Origin: Mycolicibacterium rhodesiae NBB3
GTDB lineage: Bacteria; Actinomycetota; Actinomycetes; Mycobacteriales; Mycobacteriaceae
Length of the DNA stretch: 64,000 nucleotides
Direction of reading: 5' to 3'
Assembly: GCF_000230895.2 (NCBI RefSeq)
Contig: NC_016604.1
Span: 5,952,001-6,016,000, forward strand
The translations under genes and the position numbers were made by a program. Below the pieces are notes generated by a model that made no database searches, was not told the DNA's origin, and was given only the letters and a program-made list of their open reading frames with translations. Positions 17,501 through 26,897 of this stretch are shown here, piece after piece. Every line of letters begins with the position of its first letter. Within the stretch, counting starts at the first letter, position 1.

Positions 17501-19684
17501 ATGACGGACGCCGAAACCGAGACCCTCACCGCCACCTCCGGGTCGACGACCGTTCGACCGCCAGTACCGCAGTCAGGAGGTTCGGCCCCGGAGGCACCAC
17601 CCGCGGCGACGTCGCAGGCAGTCGACAACGCGCTGCCTGAAGACCGCTACCTCAACCGGGAACTCAGTTGGCTCGACTTCAACGCGCGCGTGCTCGCGTT
17701 AGCGGCCGACCCCTCCCTCCCGCTGCTGGAACGAGCGAAGTTCCTCGCGATCTTCGCGTCGAACCTCGACGAGTTCTACATGGTCCGCGTGGCGGGATTG
17801 AAACGCCGCGACGAGATGGGCCTTTCGGTTCGGTCGGCAGACGGCCTGTCGCCGCGTGAACAGTTGCGTCGGATCAACGAGCGCACTCAGCAGATCTCCA
17901 ACAGACATGCGCACGTGTTCCTCGACTCGGTGCGGCCTGCGCTCGCCGACGAGGGCATCGTGATCGTCACGTGGGCGGAAGTCGACGAAGGCGAGCGCAC
18001 GCGCCTGTCGACGTATTTCCACGAGCAGGTGTTCCCGGTGCTGACGCCGTTGGCCGTCGATCCGGCGCACCCCTTCCCCTTCGTGAGCGGGCTGAGCCTG
18101 AACCTTGCCGTCACCGTGCGCCAGCCCGAGGACGGCGGGCAGCATTTCGCTCGAATCAAGGTGCCCGACAACGTCGACCGCTTCGTCGAACTGGCGCGCC
18201 GCGAAGGCTCCTCGGATGTCGTGCGGTTCCTTCCCATGGAAGAACTGATCGCCGCGTTCCTGCCCGTGCTGTTTCCCGGTCTCGAAATCGTCGAGCATCA
18301 TGCGTTTCGCATCACCCGCAATGCCGACTTCGAGGTCGAAGAGGATCGCGACGAAGATCTGTTGCAGGCGCTCGAGCGAGAATTGGCGCGGCGACGCTTC
18401 GGTTCTCCGGTTCGCCTCGAAGTGTCCGACGATATGACCGAGAGCATGCTCGAGTTGCTTCTGCGCGAACTCGACGTCGACACCGGCGATGTCATCGAGG
18501 TGCCCGGACTGCTCGACTTGTCCTCGCTCTGGCAGATTTACGACCAGGATCGCCCTGCGCTCAAGGATCGTCCCTTCGTGCCTGCGACCCCGCCTGCGTT
18601 CGGCGAACGCGAGACACCCAAGAGCATCTTCTCGACACTGCGTGACGGCGACGTACTGGTGCACCACCCGTATGATTCGTTTTCCACCACGGTGCAACGG
18701 TTCATCGAGCAGGCGGCCGCGGATCCCAACGTGCTGGCCATCAAACAGACGCTGTACCGCACGTCGGGAGATTCACCGATCGTCAACGCACTCATCGACG
18801 CCGCTGCAGCGGGAAAACAAGTTGTCGCACTGGTCGAGATCAAGGCGCGCTTCGACGAACAGGCCAACATCAAATGGGCACGTGCACTCGAGCGGGCGGG
18901 CGTACACGTGGTCTACGGATTGGTCGGATTGAAGACGCACTGTAAGACCTGTCTCGTGGTGCGCCGTGAGGGATCGACGATCCGGCGCTACTGCCACATC
19001 GGCACCGGCAACTACAACAGCAAGACCGCACGCCTGTACGAGGACGTCGGTCTACTGACGGCAGCGCCGGACATCGGTGCCGACCTGACCGACTTGTTCA
19101 ACTCGCTGACCGGCTATTCACGTAAGGAGTCGTACCGCAATCTGTTGGTCGCGCCCTACGGCGTCCGCCGGGGCATCATCGAGCGCATCGAACGGGAGAT
19201 CGCCGCCAAACAGTCCGGTGCCGACGCCGGCATCCGGCTGAAGGCCAACGCGTTGGTCGACGAGCAGGTGATCGATTCGCTGTATCGGGCGTCACAAGCA
19301 GGCGTCCGGGTCGAGGTCGTCGTTCGCGGCATCTGCGCGTTGCGGCCGGGCGTGCCCGGATTCTCCGAAAACATCACCGTGCGCTCTATTCTGGGCCGCT
19401 TCCTGGAGCACTCGCGGATTATTCACTTCCGCGCCATGGACGAGTTCTGGATCGGGAGCGCCGACATGATGCATCGTAATCTCGATCGACGAGTCGAGGT
19501 CATGGCTCAGGTCAAGGATCCGAGACTGAGTTCGCAACTGAACGAAGTCTTCGACTCGGCCCTCGACCCTGCCACCCGATGCTGGGAGTTGGACATGGAC
19601 GGTAGTTGGACGGCGTCGCCTAGAGAGGGTGAGACGGTCCGCGACCACCAGGTGTCGCTGATGGAAAGTCGCCGGCATCCGTGA
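17501..19684 (+). CDS. ppk: Polyphosphate kinase 1
   Basis: A 727-residue enzyme that polymerises the terminal phosphate of ATP into polyphosphate. After a variable 50-residue N-terminus comes RYLNRELSWLDFNARVL. The catalytic core has VALVEIKARFDEQANI, the phospho-accepting histidine in RRYCHIGTGNYN and the second conserved histidine in FLEHSRIIHF. It belongs to the stringent and stress response of mycobacteria. It starts 55 bp after fbiD and is followed by mutT1. Confidence 0.97.
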   Translation: MTDAETETLTATSGSTTVRPPVPQSGGSAPEAPPAATSQAVDNALPEDRYLNRELSWLDFNARVLALAADPSLPLLERAKFLAIFASNLDEFYMVRVAGLKRRDEMGLSVRSADGLSPREQLRRINERTQQISNRHAHVFLDSVRPALADEGIVIVTWAEVDEGERTRLSTYFHEQVFPVLTPLAVDPAHPFPFVSGLSLNLAVTVRQPEDGGQHFARIKVPDNVDRFVELARREGSSDVVRFLPMEELIAAFLPVLFPGLEIVEHHAFRITRNADFEVEEDRDEDLLQALERELARRRFGSPVRLEVSDDMTESMLELLLRELDVDTGDVIEVPGLLDLSSLWQIYDQDRPALKDRPFVPATPPAFGERETPKSIFSTLRDGDVLVHHPYDSFSTTVQRFIEQAAADPNVLAIKQTLYRTSGDSPIVNALIDAAAAGKQVVALVEIKARFDEQANIKWARALERAGVHVVYGLVGLKTHCKTCLVVRREGSTIRRYCHIGTGNYNSKTARLYEDVGLLTAAPDIGADLTDLFNSLTGYSRKESYRNLLVAPYGVRRGIIERIEREIAAKQSGADAGIRLKANALVDEQVIDSLYRASQAGVRVEVVVRGICALRPGVPGFSENITVRSILGRFLEHSRIIHFRAMDEFWIGSADMMHRNLDRRVEVMAQVKDPRLSSQLNEVFDSALDPATRCWELDMDGSWTASPREGETVRDHQVSLMESRRHP

Positions 19685-19793
19685 CGGTGACGATGCGGGG
19701 TGAGGGACGAGCCCCGAGGAGGAACGTCACCATACTTCTTGAGATCCATCGGCTGTGAGCTCTTCAGGCCCCGAATGACCAGCAGGAGTTGAC

Positions 19794-20720
19794 GTGCCGA
19801 GGGATACCCCACCCCCCGCAGTTCCGGAGGGCAAGGCTGTCTTCGCCGCAGGTGCGGTGCTGTGGCGACCGGGCGACGACGGCTGCGCCGAAGTGGCGGT
19901 CATTCACCGGCCTCGGTACGACGATTGGTCACTACCCAAAGGAAAGGTAGACCCCGGCGAAACAGAACCCGTGACCGCGGTGCGCGAGGTGGCCGAGGAG
20001 ACCGGCTACGCAGCGCATCTCGGGCGGCGCCTTGCCGCGGTGAGTTATCCCGTCGACCAGAACATCAAGAAGGTGAGGTACTGGACGGCACGCGCCATCG
20101 GCGGCGAGTTCAGCCCAAACGACGAAGTCGACGAACTCAAATGGCTTCCGGTCACCGAAGCCGTGAAGGCGGTGCGCTACGCGCACGACCGAAAGGTGCT
20201 TCGGCGCTTCAAGAAGCTGCCGGCCGACACCAAGACAGTGCTGATCGTTCGGCACGGCACCGCGGGCAGCAAGTCCCGCTACAAGGGCGACGACCGGAAA
20301 CGTCCACTGGACAAGCACGGGCGCGCCCAGGCCGAGTCTCTCGTCGGGCAGCTGCTCTCGTTCGGCGCCGACGTGCTCTACGCCGCGGACCGGACCCGCT
20401 GTCACCAGACGATCGAACCGTTGGCCGAAGAACTCGACGTCACCATCGGCAGCGAACCGCTGCTGACCGAGGAAGCCTATGCGGACAACCGGAAGGCCGC
20501 GCGGAACCGTTTCCTCGACATCGCCGCGAGCCCGGGCACACCCGTGATCTGCACGCAGGGCAAGGTGATTCCGGATCTCATCTCGTGGTGGTGCGAGCGC
20601 GACGGCGTACGCCCGGACAAGTCGCGTAACCGCAAGGGCAGCACGTGGGTGTTGTCTCTGTTCGACGGCCGACTGATCGCCGCCGACCACATCGGGAGTC
20701 CGCTCGCCGTCAAGAAGTGA
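19794..20720 (+). CDS. mutT1: MutT1: Nudix hydrolase fused to a histidine-phosphatase domain
   Basis: A 308-residue two-domain sanitising enzyme. The N-terminal Nudix box reads GKVDPGETEPVTAVREVAEE with its Glu residues intact (about 53-72). The C-terminal half is a phosphoglycerate-mutase-like domain with LIVRHGTAGSKSRYKGDD near 165. In mycobacteria MutT1 hydrolyses 8-oxo-GTP/8-oxo-dGTP to diphosphates and also acts on Ap4A. GTG at 19794 with AGGAG upstream is the start. Matches Rv2985. Confidence 0.95.
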   Translation: MPRDTPPPAVPEGKAVFAAGAVLWRPGDDGCAEVAVIHRPRYDDWSLPKGKVDPGETEPVTAVREVAEETGYAAHLGRRLAAVSYPVDQNIKKVRYWTARAIGGEFSPNDEVDELKWLPVTEAVKAVRYAHDRKVLRRFKKLPADTKTVLIVRHGTAGSKSRYKGDDRKRPLDKHGRAQAESLVGQLLSFGADVLYAADRTRCHQTIEPLAEELDVTIGSEPLLTEEAYADNRKAARNRFLDIAASPGTPVICTQGKVIPDLISWWCERDGVRPDKSRNRKGSTWVLSLFDGRLIAADHIGSPLAVKK

Positions 20721-20770
20721 CATTCGCGGTCGGTAAAACGCTCGAAGTAAAGCTTCCCGACACACAAACA

Positions 20771-20823
20771 CGCCGTGGGTCACATTCGCTTGATTGCCGA
20801 CTCAGCCGGCGCGACCCACGGCG
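20771..20823. terminator. Bidirectional terminator between mutT1 and hupB
   Basis: CGCCGTGGGTC (20771-20781) pairs perfectly with GACCCACGGCG (20813-20823), and the 31-nt loop holds a smaller GCCG/CGGC stem. It lies between two convergent genes. Read on the minus strand the stem is followed by a T/G-rich tract (TGTTTGTGTG), which suits termination of hupB. Confidence 0.65.
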
Positions 20824-20838
20824 CGTTTGATACTGAAT

Positions 20839-21483
20839 TTAGCGGCGGCCCTTCTTGGCCGGAGTGCGCTTCGCGGCCTTCTTGGCCGGGGAACGCTTCA
20901 CTGCCTTCTTGGCTGCAGTGCGCTTCACAGCTTTCTTGGCCGGCGACTTCTTGGCGGCCGTCTTCTTGGCCGGTGACTTCTTGGCCGGTGACTTCTTGGC
21001 TGCTGCCTTCTTCACCGTCTTCTTGGCTGCAGTGCGCTTCACTGCCTTCTTCGCCGGCGACTTCTTGGCGGCCGTCTTCTTGGCGGCTGCCTTCTTCGCC
21101 GGGGCCTTCTTCGCTGCCTTCTTGGCCGCGGTCTTCTTCACAGCCTTGCGGGCGCCGCCCGCAGACGATCCACGCTTCACTGCTGGTCCTTCCGCTGGGA
21201 GGCGCTGTGCGCCAGAGACAACCGCTTTGAACTGAGCACCGGGCCGGAATGCCGGCACGGACGTTGGCTTGACTTTCACGGTCTCGCCGGTACGCGGGTT
21301 GCGCGCAACACGAGCGGCACGACGGCGCTGTTCGAAAACGCCGAAGCCGGTAATGGTGACACTGTCACCCTTGTGAACCGCACGCACGATGGTGTCAACG
21401 ACATTCTCCACCGCTTCTGTTGCCGACCGACGATCCGAGCCCAATTTCTCCGTGAGTACGTCGATGAGCTCTGCTTTGTTCAT
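20839..21483 (-). CDS. hupB: HU-like nucleoid protein HupB with Lys/Ala/Pro tail
   Basis: A 214-residue mycobacterial HU (also called Hlp or MDP1). Residues 1-90 are a normal HU fold (MNKAELIDVLTEKLG ... VTITGFGVFEQRRRAARVARNP). The rest is a histone-H1-like tail of AAKK, PAKK and RTAAKK repeats. It compacts DNA, and the tail is a target for acetylation and methylation. ATG at 21483 is preceded by GGAGG; the frame runs further upstream without a proper start. Being repetitive, the tail is prone to length change. Confidence 0.97.
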   Translation of the reverse strand: MNKAELIDVLTEKLGSDRRSATEAVENVVDTIVRAVHKGDSVTITGFGVFEQRRRAARVARNPRTGETVKVKPTSVPAFRPGAQFKAVVSGAQRLPAEGPAVKRGSSAGGARKAVKKTAAKKAAKKAPAKKAAAKKTAAKKSPAKKAVKRTAAKKTVKKAAAKKSPAKKSPAKKTAAKKSPAKKAVKRTAAKKAVKRSPAKKAAKRTPAKKGRR

Positions 21484-21530
21484 GCAAAACCTCCGAAAAC
21501 CAGTAGCCCACTTTGGGCCGACTAGAGGAC

Positions 21531-21560
21531 ACGGTAAACCCATTGCCTACTGATTTCCAA
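21531..21560 (-). promoter_or_regulatory. Probable hupB promoter
   Basis: On the minus strand TTGGAA (21560-21555) and TACCGT (21536-21531) are separated by 18 bp, placing the transcript start about 40 nt before the hupB ATG. The -10 hexamer is the same as that proposed for ilvB. Confidence 0.5.
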
Positions 21561-21600
21561 GAGCCACGCGCAATTTCAGTAAAATCCAGCGAACTTTCTT

Positions 21601-21626
21601 GCCCCCCTTGGGCTCCTGCCGGGGGC
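21601..21626 (-). terminator. Hairpin after leuD
   Basis: GCCCCC (21601-21606) can pair with GGGGGC (21621-21626) across a 14-base loop, 50 bp downstream of the leuD stop and before the hupB promoter. No T-run follows. It may end the leuCD transcript. Confidence 0.4.
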
Positions 21627-21675
21627 TTGGATAACCGGATTCAGTAACCGCGATTGGGACTCGCGAGCCAATTCG

Positions 21676-22269
21676 TCACGGCTGCAACGTACGCGGTTTC
21701 CAGTTCGGTCTGCGTGCTTCATACGACTCGATTTCATCGCATTTGCGCAGCGTAATGCCTATATCGTCGAGTCCCTCGAGAAGTCGCCAGGCGGTGTAAT
21801 CGTCAATGTTGAACGGCACCATGACCGTTCCCGCCACGACGTTCCGATCTTGAAGATTCACAGTGATTTCCATGCCGGGATGCTCCTCGATCAGCTTCCA
21901 CAACAGTTCGACATCATCTTGGGCGACTTGCGCCGCCAGCAGACCCGCCTTGCCCGCGTTGCCCCGAAAAATGTCGGCGAAGCGAGATGAGATGACGACT
22001 CTGAATCCATAGTCCATGAGTGCCCAGACGGCGTGCTCGCGCGACGAACCGGTGCCGAAATCCGGACCCGCGACCAACACCGAGCCTTTGTCGAATGGTG
22101 AAAGATTCAGCACGAACGTCGGGTCGGTACGCCAGGCCGCGAACAAACCGTCCTCGAAACCTGTTCTGGTGACCCGCTTCAAATAGACCGCCGGAATGAT
22201 TTGGTCGGTGTCCACATTGGATCGGCGAAGGGGAACGCCGATGCCGGTGTGAGTGCGAAATGGTTCCAT
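21676..22269 (-). CDS. leuD: 3-isopropylmalate dehydratase, small subunit
   Basis: A 197-residue swivel domain that joins LeuC to form the isomerase of leucine biosynthesis (2-isopropylmalate to 3-isopropylmalate). The family motif GTGSSREHAVWAL and the opening GIGVPLRRSNVDTDQIIPA are present. The gene lies 12 bp after leuC on the same strand, a two-gene operon. Confidence 0.97.
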   Translation of the reverse strand: MEPFRTHTGIGVPLRRSNVDTDQIIPAVYLKRVTRTGFEDGLFAAWRTDPTFVLNLSPFDKGSVLVAGPDFGTGSSREHAVWALMDYGFRVVISSRFADIFRGNAGKAGLLAAQVAQDDVELLWKLIEEHPGMEITVNLQDRNVVAGTVMVPFNIDDYTAWRLLEGLDDIGITLRKCDEIESYEARRPNWKPRTLQP

Positions 22270-22281
22270 GACGAACTCCTT

Positions 22282-23715
22282 TTACTGAGACAGGTCTGCG
22301 GGGGAGGACAACGTGCCGCGCACAGCAGTGGCCGCGGCGACCGCCGGCGACACCAAATGTGTGCGGCCACCCTTGCCCTGCCGCCCTTCGAAATTTCGGT
22401 TCGACGTCGATGCGCAGCGTTGTCCGGGAGACAATTGATCTGGATTCATTCCAAGACACATGGAGCATCCGGCCTGTCGCCACTCGGCACCGGCCGCGGT
22501 GAAGATCTCGCCGAGGCCCTCTGATTCGGCCTGCGCACGCACCCGCATGGAGCCGGGCACGATGAGCATCCGCACACCGTCGGCGACCGTCCGTCCATCG
22601 AGCACGTCGGCGACCACGCGCAGATCCTCGATGCGCCCGTTCGTGCAGGAACCGACGAAGACGGTGTCGACGGGGATGTCACGCATGGCCGTTCCGGGCT
22701 GAAGATCCATGTACGCCAGGGCTTTTTCGGCTGACTCACGTTCGCCCTCGTCGAACATCAGCTCAGGATCCGGCACGGACGCCGACAGTGGGACGCCCTG
22801 CCCGGGATTGGTCCCCCACGTGACGAACGGGCTCAGTGTTGACGCGTCGATGTATACCTCGGTGTCGAACTCTGCGCCCTCGTCGGTGCGCAGTTCGCGC
22901 CATGCCGCGACAGCGGCATCCCAGTCGACACCCTGCGGCGCATGCGGACGACCACGCAAGAACTCGAAGGTTGTCTCGTCGGGCGCGACCATTCCCGCGC
23001 GCGCACCGGCTTCGATGCTCATATTGCAGATGGTCATGCGACCTTCCATCGACAGGGATTCGATGGCGCTGCCGCGGTATTCGATGACATATCCCTGTCC
23101 CCCGCCGGTTCCGATCTTCGCGATCACGGCGAGGATGACGTCTTTCGCGCTCACACCCGCAGGAAGACTGCCGTCGACATTCACCGCCATCGTCTTGAAC
23201 GGGCGCAGCGGCAGCGTCTGCGTCGCCAGCACGTGTTCGACCTCCGATGTGCCGATGCCCATCGCGAGTGCACCGAACGCACCATGCGTCGAGGTATGGC
23301 TGTCGCCGCATACCACCGTCGTGCCGGGCTGTGTGAGTCCGAGTTGCGGTCCGATGATGTGAACGATTCCTTGTTCGGCATCACCCATCGAGTGCAGACG
23401 GATGCCGAATTCTTGGCAATTGCGTCGAAGCGTCTCGACCTGAGTGCGCGAAACCGGATCGGCGATCGGCTTGTCGATGTCGACCGTCGGCACATTGTGG
23501 TCCTCGGTGGCGATCGTCAGATCGGGCCTGCGAACCGGACGATTGTTCAGCCTGAGACCGTCGAATGCCTGTGGACTGGTCACCTCGTGGACGAGATGTA
23601 GGTCGATATAGATGAGGTCGGGTTCGCGCGCATCACCCTCGCCTGCACCGTGGGCGACGACATGGTCATCCCACACTTTTTCTGCCAGCGTGCGCGGCTT
23701 TACTTCGGAGGTCAT
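22282..23715 (-). CDS. leuC: 3-isopropylmalate dehydratase, large subunit
   Basis: A 477-residue aconitase-family subunit that carries the 4Fe-4S cluster. Substrate and cluster motifs are visible: VVCGDSHTSTHGAFGALA, VFVGSCTNGR with the first cluster cysteine, and GCSMCLGMNPD with the CxxC pair. ATG at 23715 begins MTSEVKPRTLAEKVWDDH. It is divergent from ltbR across 38 bp, so LtbR bound there could control both. Confidence 0.97.
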   Translation of the reverse strand: MTSEVKPRTLAEKVWDDHVVAHGAGEGDAREPDLIYIDLHLVHEVTSPQAFDGLRLNNRPVRRPDLTIATEDHNVPTVDIDKPIADPVSRTQVETLRRNCQEFGIRLHSMGDAEQGIVHIIGPQLGLTQPGTTVVCGDSHTSTHGAFGALAMGIGTSEVEHVLATQTLPLRPFKTMAVNVDGSLPAGVSAKDVILAVIAKIGTGGGQGYVIEYRGSAIESLSMEGRMTICNMSIEAGARAGMVAPDETTFEFLRGRPHAPQGVDWDAAVAAWRELRTDEGAEFDTEVYIDASTLSPFVTWGTNPGQGVPLSASVPDPELMFDEGERESAEKALAYMDLQPGTAMRDIPVDTVFVGSCTNGRIEDLRVVADVLDGRTVADGVRMLIVPGSMRVRAQAESEGLGEIFTAAGAEWRQAGCSMCLGMNPDQLSPGQRCASTSNRNFEGRQGKGGRTHLVSPAVAAATAVRGTLSSPADLSQ

Positions 23716-23716
23716 C

Positions 23717-23747
23717 TTGACTTTCTCACATTCTGGGACGCTAGTAT
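23717..23747 (+). promoter_or_regulatory. Promoter of ltbR in the leuC-ltbR divergent region
   Basis: TTGACT (23717-23722) and TAGTAT (23742-23747) are 19 bp apart. The expected start point falls on the ATG at 23754, so ltbR is probably a leaderless mRNA. The -35 box touches the leuC start codon. A repressor bound in this 38-bp gap would meet both genes. Confidence 0.5.
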
Positions 23748-23753
23748 CTCCCT

Positions 23754-24455
23754 ATGAGACAGGATAGCGGCATCGGCGTGCTGGACAAAGCCGTAGGCGT
23801 GCTGCATGCGGTCGCCGAATCGCCGTGCGGACTCGCAGAGCTGTGCGAGCGGACCGGCCTCCCCCGCGCGACCGCACACCGGCTGGCCGCAGGCCTGGAG
23901 GTGCACCGCCTGTTGATGCGCAACGCAGACGGCCGATGGCGGCTCGGGCCCGCACTGACCGAGCTGGCCGGCCAGGTCAACGATCCGCTCCTGGCGGCCG
24001 GCGCTGTTGTACTTCCGCGACTGCGCGAGATCACCGGAGAAAGCGTTCAGCTGTACCGGCGCGAAGGAACAGCCCGCATCTGTGTCGCGGCGCTGGAACC
24101 ACCTGCCGGACTTCGGGATACCGTGCCGGTCGGCGCGAGGTTGCCGATGACGGCCGGCTCGGGGGCCAAGGTGCTGCTCGCCTACGCCGACGCCGCCACA
24201 CAGCAGGCAGTGCTCCCGACGGCGAAGTTCACCGATCGGACGCTGGCCGAGGTGCGCAAACGTGGTTGGGCACAGAGCGCTGCCGAGCGTGAGCCGGGCG
24301 TGGCCAGTGTGTCGGCGCCGGTGCGCGACGCCCACGGCGCGGTGATCGCGGCGGTGTCGGTGTCCGGTCCGATCGACCGCATGGGCCGACGTCCGGGAGC
24401 GCGATGGGCCGCGGATCTGTTGTCGGCGGCCGACGCATTGATGCGCCGACTCTGA
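23754..24455 (+). CDS. ltbR: IclR-family regulator LtbR
   Basis: A 233-residue repressor with an N-terminal winged helix (GLAELCERTGLPRATAHRLAAGLE, about 26-48) and the IclR effector domain (RVVVP-type strand DTVPVGARLPMTAGSGAKVLLA near 122). Its orthologue in Corynebacterium and mycobacteria (Rv2989) represses leuCD and tryptophan genes, presumably responding to leucine-pathway metabolites. It is divergent from leuC. It marks the left edge of the syntenic block before the stress island. Confidence 0.88.
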   Translation: MRQDSGIGVLDKAVGVLHAVAESPCGLAELCERTGLPRATAHRLAAGLEVHRLLMRNADGRWRLGPALTELAGQVNDPLLAAGAVVLPRLREITGESVQLYRREGTARICVAALEPPAGLRDTVPVGARLPMTAGSGAKVLLAYADAATQQAVLPTAKFTDRTLAEVRKRGWAQSAAEREPGVASVSAPVRDAHGAVIAAVSVSGPIDRMGRRPGARWAADLLSAADALMRRL

Positions 24456-24478
24456 CCGCCGCGCAGCGTCGAGGTCCG

Positions 24479-26521
24479 CTACAACCCGGTGGGATACGTG
24501 TCCGGCGTTTCGCCGGTTTCCCAGTGACTGGTGATCTCGAGGGGTTCCAGTGCTCGCGTGCGATCGATGTGGATGAGCGCGTCGAACTGTTCACTCGGTC
24601 GTACGTGGTAGTAGTGGCTCTGGCGCTCCGTCGCCGGTTGGTAGATGACGCCGATGGCACGTCCCAGCCGGACGGTGTCCAACGGTTCGGTAGCAGCGTG
24701 GCTGATCAACGGCGAGACGAGGAATTCCGGCCTTTCGGTTTCGTGAAACAGCTCCTCCACGCTGCCGTTGAGGGCGGGCCTGACGAACTTGCGCTCGGCA
24801 ATTCCGCCCCACTCGCTGGCCGCGGTGACAGTGCCCGTGTAGGTGGTGAAGCCGATCAACCGACAATCGTCGCCGTACCGCTCGCGGGCGAGCTGTCCGA
24901 GTGTGAGTTGGCCGTCGCCGCCGACCTCGGTGGCGCGCGCATCACCGACGTGAGAATTGTGTGCCCAGACGACGATCCGCGCCGGACCGTCCTGGTGGCG
25001 ATCCAGATGTCGCAACAGCGCCTGCAGCGTTTGCGCCATGTGTCGATCGCGAAGGTTCCACGACGTCACGCGACCGCCGAACATCGAGCGGTAGTAGTGC
25101 TCGGCATTGCTCACGACTTGAGCGTTCTGCTGTGCGTAGAACGCTTCATCCTCGGCGATCAGCCCATCACGGCGTGCGTATTCGAGTGCGGTCTTCTGCA
25201 TCTCGACCAGTTGCTCGATGGCTTCACGCTCGCATGACAAGCCCGCCCCGAACGCTGCTGCGAAGCCGTAGGCTTGGCCATCGTCGGCCGACGTGTGGTC
25301 GAAACAGGAATACCTCGTCCGAGCCCGCGCTGCAGCCCGGGGATCGATGTCATCGAGGTAACCGATGACTTCTTGAATAGATCGATGAAGACTGTAGAGG
25401 TCCAACCCGTAGAAACCCGCACCGCGCGCACCCACCGACTCGTTCCGTTGGTTGTGATCGTGCAGCCAGTCGACGAAGTCGCGGACGACGACGTTGCGCC
25501 ACATCCACGCCGGGAAACGCTGGAAGCCGGCCAGCGCCTCCTCGGAGGATCGATCCGCCCCCCGGCCATGAACATAACGGTTGACCCGATACGCATCTGG
25601 CCAGTCCGCTTCGGCGGCGACGGCGCAGAAACCTTTGGTTTCGATCAGCCACTTGGTGATCTCGGCACGTGCCTCATAGAACTCGTGCGTGCCGTGCGAG
25701 CTTTCACCGATCAGGACGATGCGCGCCTCGCCGATGATCTCCTCGAGTGCCTCAAATGGCGGCACGCCACGCGGCGCGTCGACCGCCACACGGTCGATCG
25801 CTTCAGCACTTGTCTCGGCGATGCGAATCGTGGCTGTCGCCAAACCCGTTGTCGGAGTGGCGAGAAGCTCGCGCACCTCGTCATCGCTGACCTGACGAAA
25901 GTCCCAGAACGACTCTCCGACAGCGAGAAACGGCGTGGGCATCGAAGCGCACACGACGTCGTCGACCATCTGCGCAAATTCCCTGCAGGTCGATTCGGGA
26001 GCGGCCGGGACCGCGATGACGATCTCGGCAGGTTCCATGTCTCGCAGCGCCTGCAGAGCGGCGAACATGCTCGCGCCCGTAGCGAGCCCGTCGTCGACGA
26101 GGATCACCGTCTTCCCCGCCAGGTCCAGCGGCGGACGTCCGCCGCGGTAGGCCGCTTCGCGCCTGATCAGCTCACGCCCTTCACGTTCGGCGACGTCACG
26201 CAATTGCTGCGGGCTCATCCGAAGTGCGCGGAGCAGATCGTCGTTGACGACCACGCGGCCACCACTGGCCAGGGCCCCAACCGCGAATTCCTCGTGGCCA
26301 GGCGCACCTAACTTGCGCACGACGAACGCATCCAGCGGCGCCCCGAGGGCGGCCGCCACCTCCCACGCAACGGGTATGCCGCCCCGGGGAAGACCCAGAA
26401 CGAGAAGTCCTTCCCGTCCTCGGTAGGCACTGAGCATGCTCGCCAACACGCGGCCGGCCTCACGTCGGTCCCGGAATACTCGTCGTGGCGAACTCCTGGT
26501 CATTCCTGTGGCACGGGTCAT
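24479..26521 (-). CDS. Phosphoribosyltransferase/erythromycin-esterase fusion (Rv2030c-like)
   Basis: A 680-residue fusion. Residues about 10-215 are a type I phosphoribosyltransferase domain with KLGAPGHEEFAVGA and the PRPP loop VILVDDGLATGASMF. Residues about 225-650 are an erythromycin-esterase-like domain with GESSHGTHEFYEARAE, EADWPDAYRVNRY and VVWAHNSHVGDARA. Length and wording match my memory of Rv2030c (681 aa), a DosR-regulon member of unknown activity. ATG at 26521 with AGAGGA upstream was preferred over a TTG 33 bp earlier. It is the last gene of a probable operon with the Rv1738-like protein and a microprotein. Substrate unknown; the Ere-like domain need not act on macrolides. Confidence 0.9.
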   Translation of the reverse strand: MTRATGMTRSSPRRVFRDRREAGRVLASMLSAYRGREGLLVLGLPRGGIPVAWEVAAALGAPLDAFVVRKLGAPGHEEFAVGALASGGRVVVNDDLLRALRMSPQQLRDVAEREGRELIRREAAYRGGRPPLDLAGKTVILVDDGLATGASMFAALQALRDMEPAEIVIAVPAAPESTCREFAQMVDDVVCASMPTPFLAVGESFWDFRQVSDDEVRELLATPTTGLATATIRIAETSAEAIDRVAVDAPRGVPPFEALEEIIGEARIVLIGESSHGTHEFYEARAEITKWLIETKGFCAVAAEADWPDAYRVNRYVHGRGADRSSEEALAGFQRFPAWMWRNVVVRDFVDWLHDHNQRNESVGARGAGFYGLDLYSLHRSIQEVIGYLDDIDPRAAARARTRYSCFDHTSADDGQAYGFAAAFGAGLSCEREAIEQLVEMQKTALEYARRDGLIAEDEAFYAQQNAQVVSNAEHYYRSMFGGRVTSWNLRDRHMAQTLQALLRHLDRHQDGPARIVVWAHNSHVGDARATEVGGDGQLTLGQLARERYGDDCRLIGFTTYTGTVTAASEWGGIAERKFVRPALNGSVEELFHETERPEFLVSPLISHAATEPLDTVRLGRAIGVIYQPATERQSHYYHVRPSEQFDALIHIDRTRALEPLEITSHWETGETPDTYPTGL

Positions 26522-26550
26522 CTCAGTTCCTCTCGCTACTGGAGCCGACG

Positions 26551-26835
26551 TCAACGCAGGAGTGTCGACTGCTGGCGGGCGAGCTTCTCGATGTCCTCCG
26601 CCGACGCACTCAGCAGGCGTCTGCCCAGATCCGATACGGCACGTGCGGCCGCGAGTTCATCGCCGATTCGGGAGACGCTCCGGTCAGCAGGGTCGAGCCT
26701 GGACGTGCCGACTCCCACGATTTGACGGTCATTCCAACACAATTGCGCGGTCGCGCGGGTCATGCCTGGACCTTCGGCGATCGACACCTCGACGGTCCAC
26801 TTTTTGCGTACACACTCGGAGTCGGTCGTGTTCAT
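26551..26835 (-). CDS. DUF1876 (Rv1738-like) dormancy protein
   Basis: A 94-residue protein with the Rv1738 pattern: KKWTVEVSIAEGPGMTRATA, a WNDRQIVGVGTSRLDPADRSV centre and IGDELAAARAVSDLGRRLL. Rv1738 is among the strongest hypoxia-induced DosR genes and folds like a ribosome hibernation factor, so a role in slowing translation is plausible. ATG at 26835 with AAAGGA upstream gives the same length as Rv1738. A GTG at 26901 in the same frame overlaps the stop of the small gene before it (GTGA) and is the alternative. Confidence 0.88.
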   Translation of the reverse strand: MNTTDSECVRKKWTVEVSIAEGPGMTRATAQLCWNDRQIVGVGTSRLDPADRSVSRIGDELAAARAVSDLGRRLLSASAEDIEKLARQQSTLLR

Positions 26836-26897
26836 ATCGGTCCTTTTCGGGGCGGGAGCCCTGGTGCCCGTGCGTCGGGACAGAAGGGATTGGGTCG

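Noticed and set aside
20855..21235. Long plus-strand frames across the hupB tail with repeated FLAAV/FLAGD units
   Set aside because: They are the mirror image of the Lys/Ala repeats of HupB.
24479..24500. Partial match between the end of the Rv2030c-like gene (ACCCGGTGGGATACG) and the 3' end of tRNA-Glu, which could be an attachment-site repeat of an integrated element
   Set aside because: The bases encode the conserved TYPTGL C-terminus of the protein, and there is no integrase or other mobility gene in the island.
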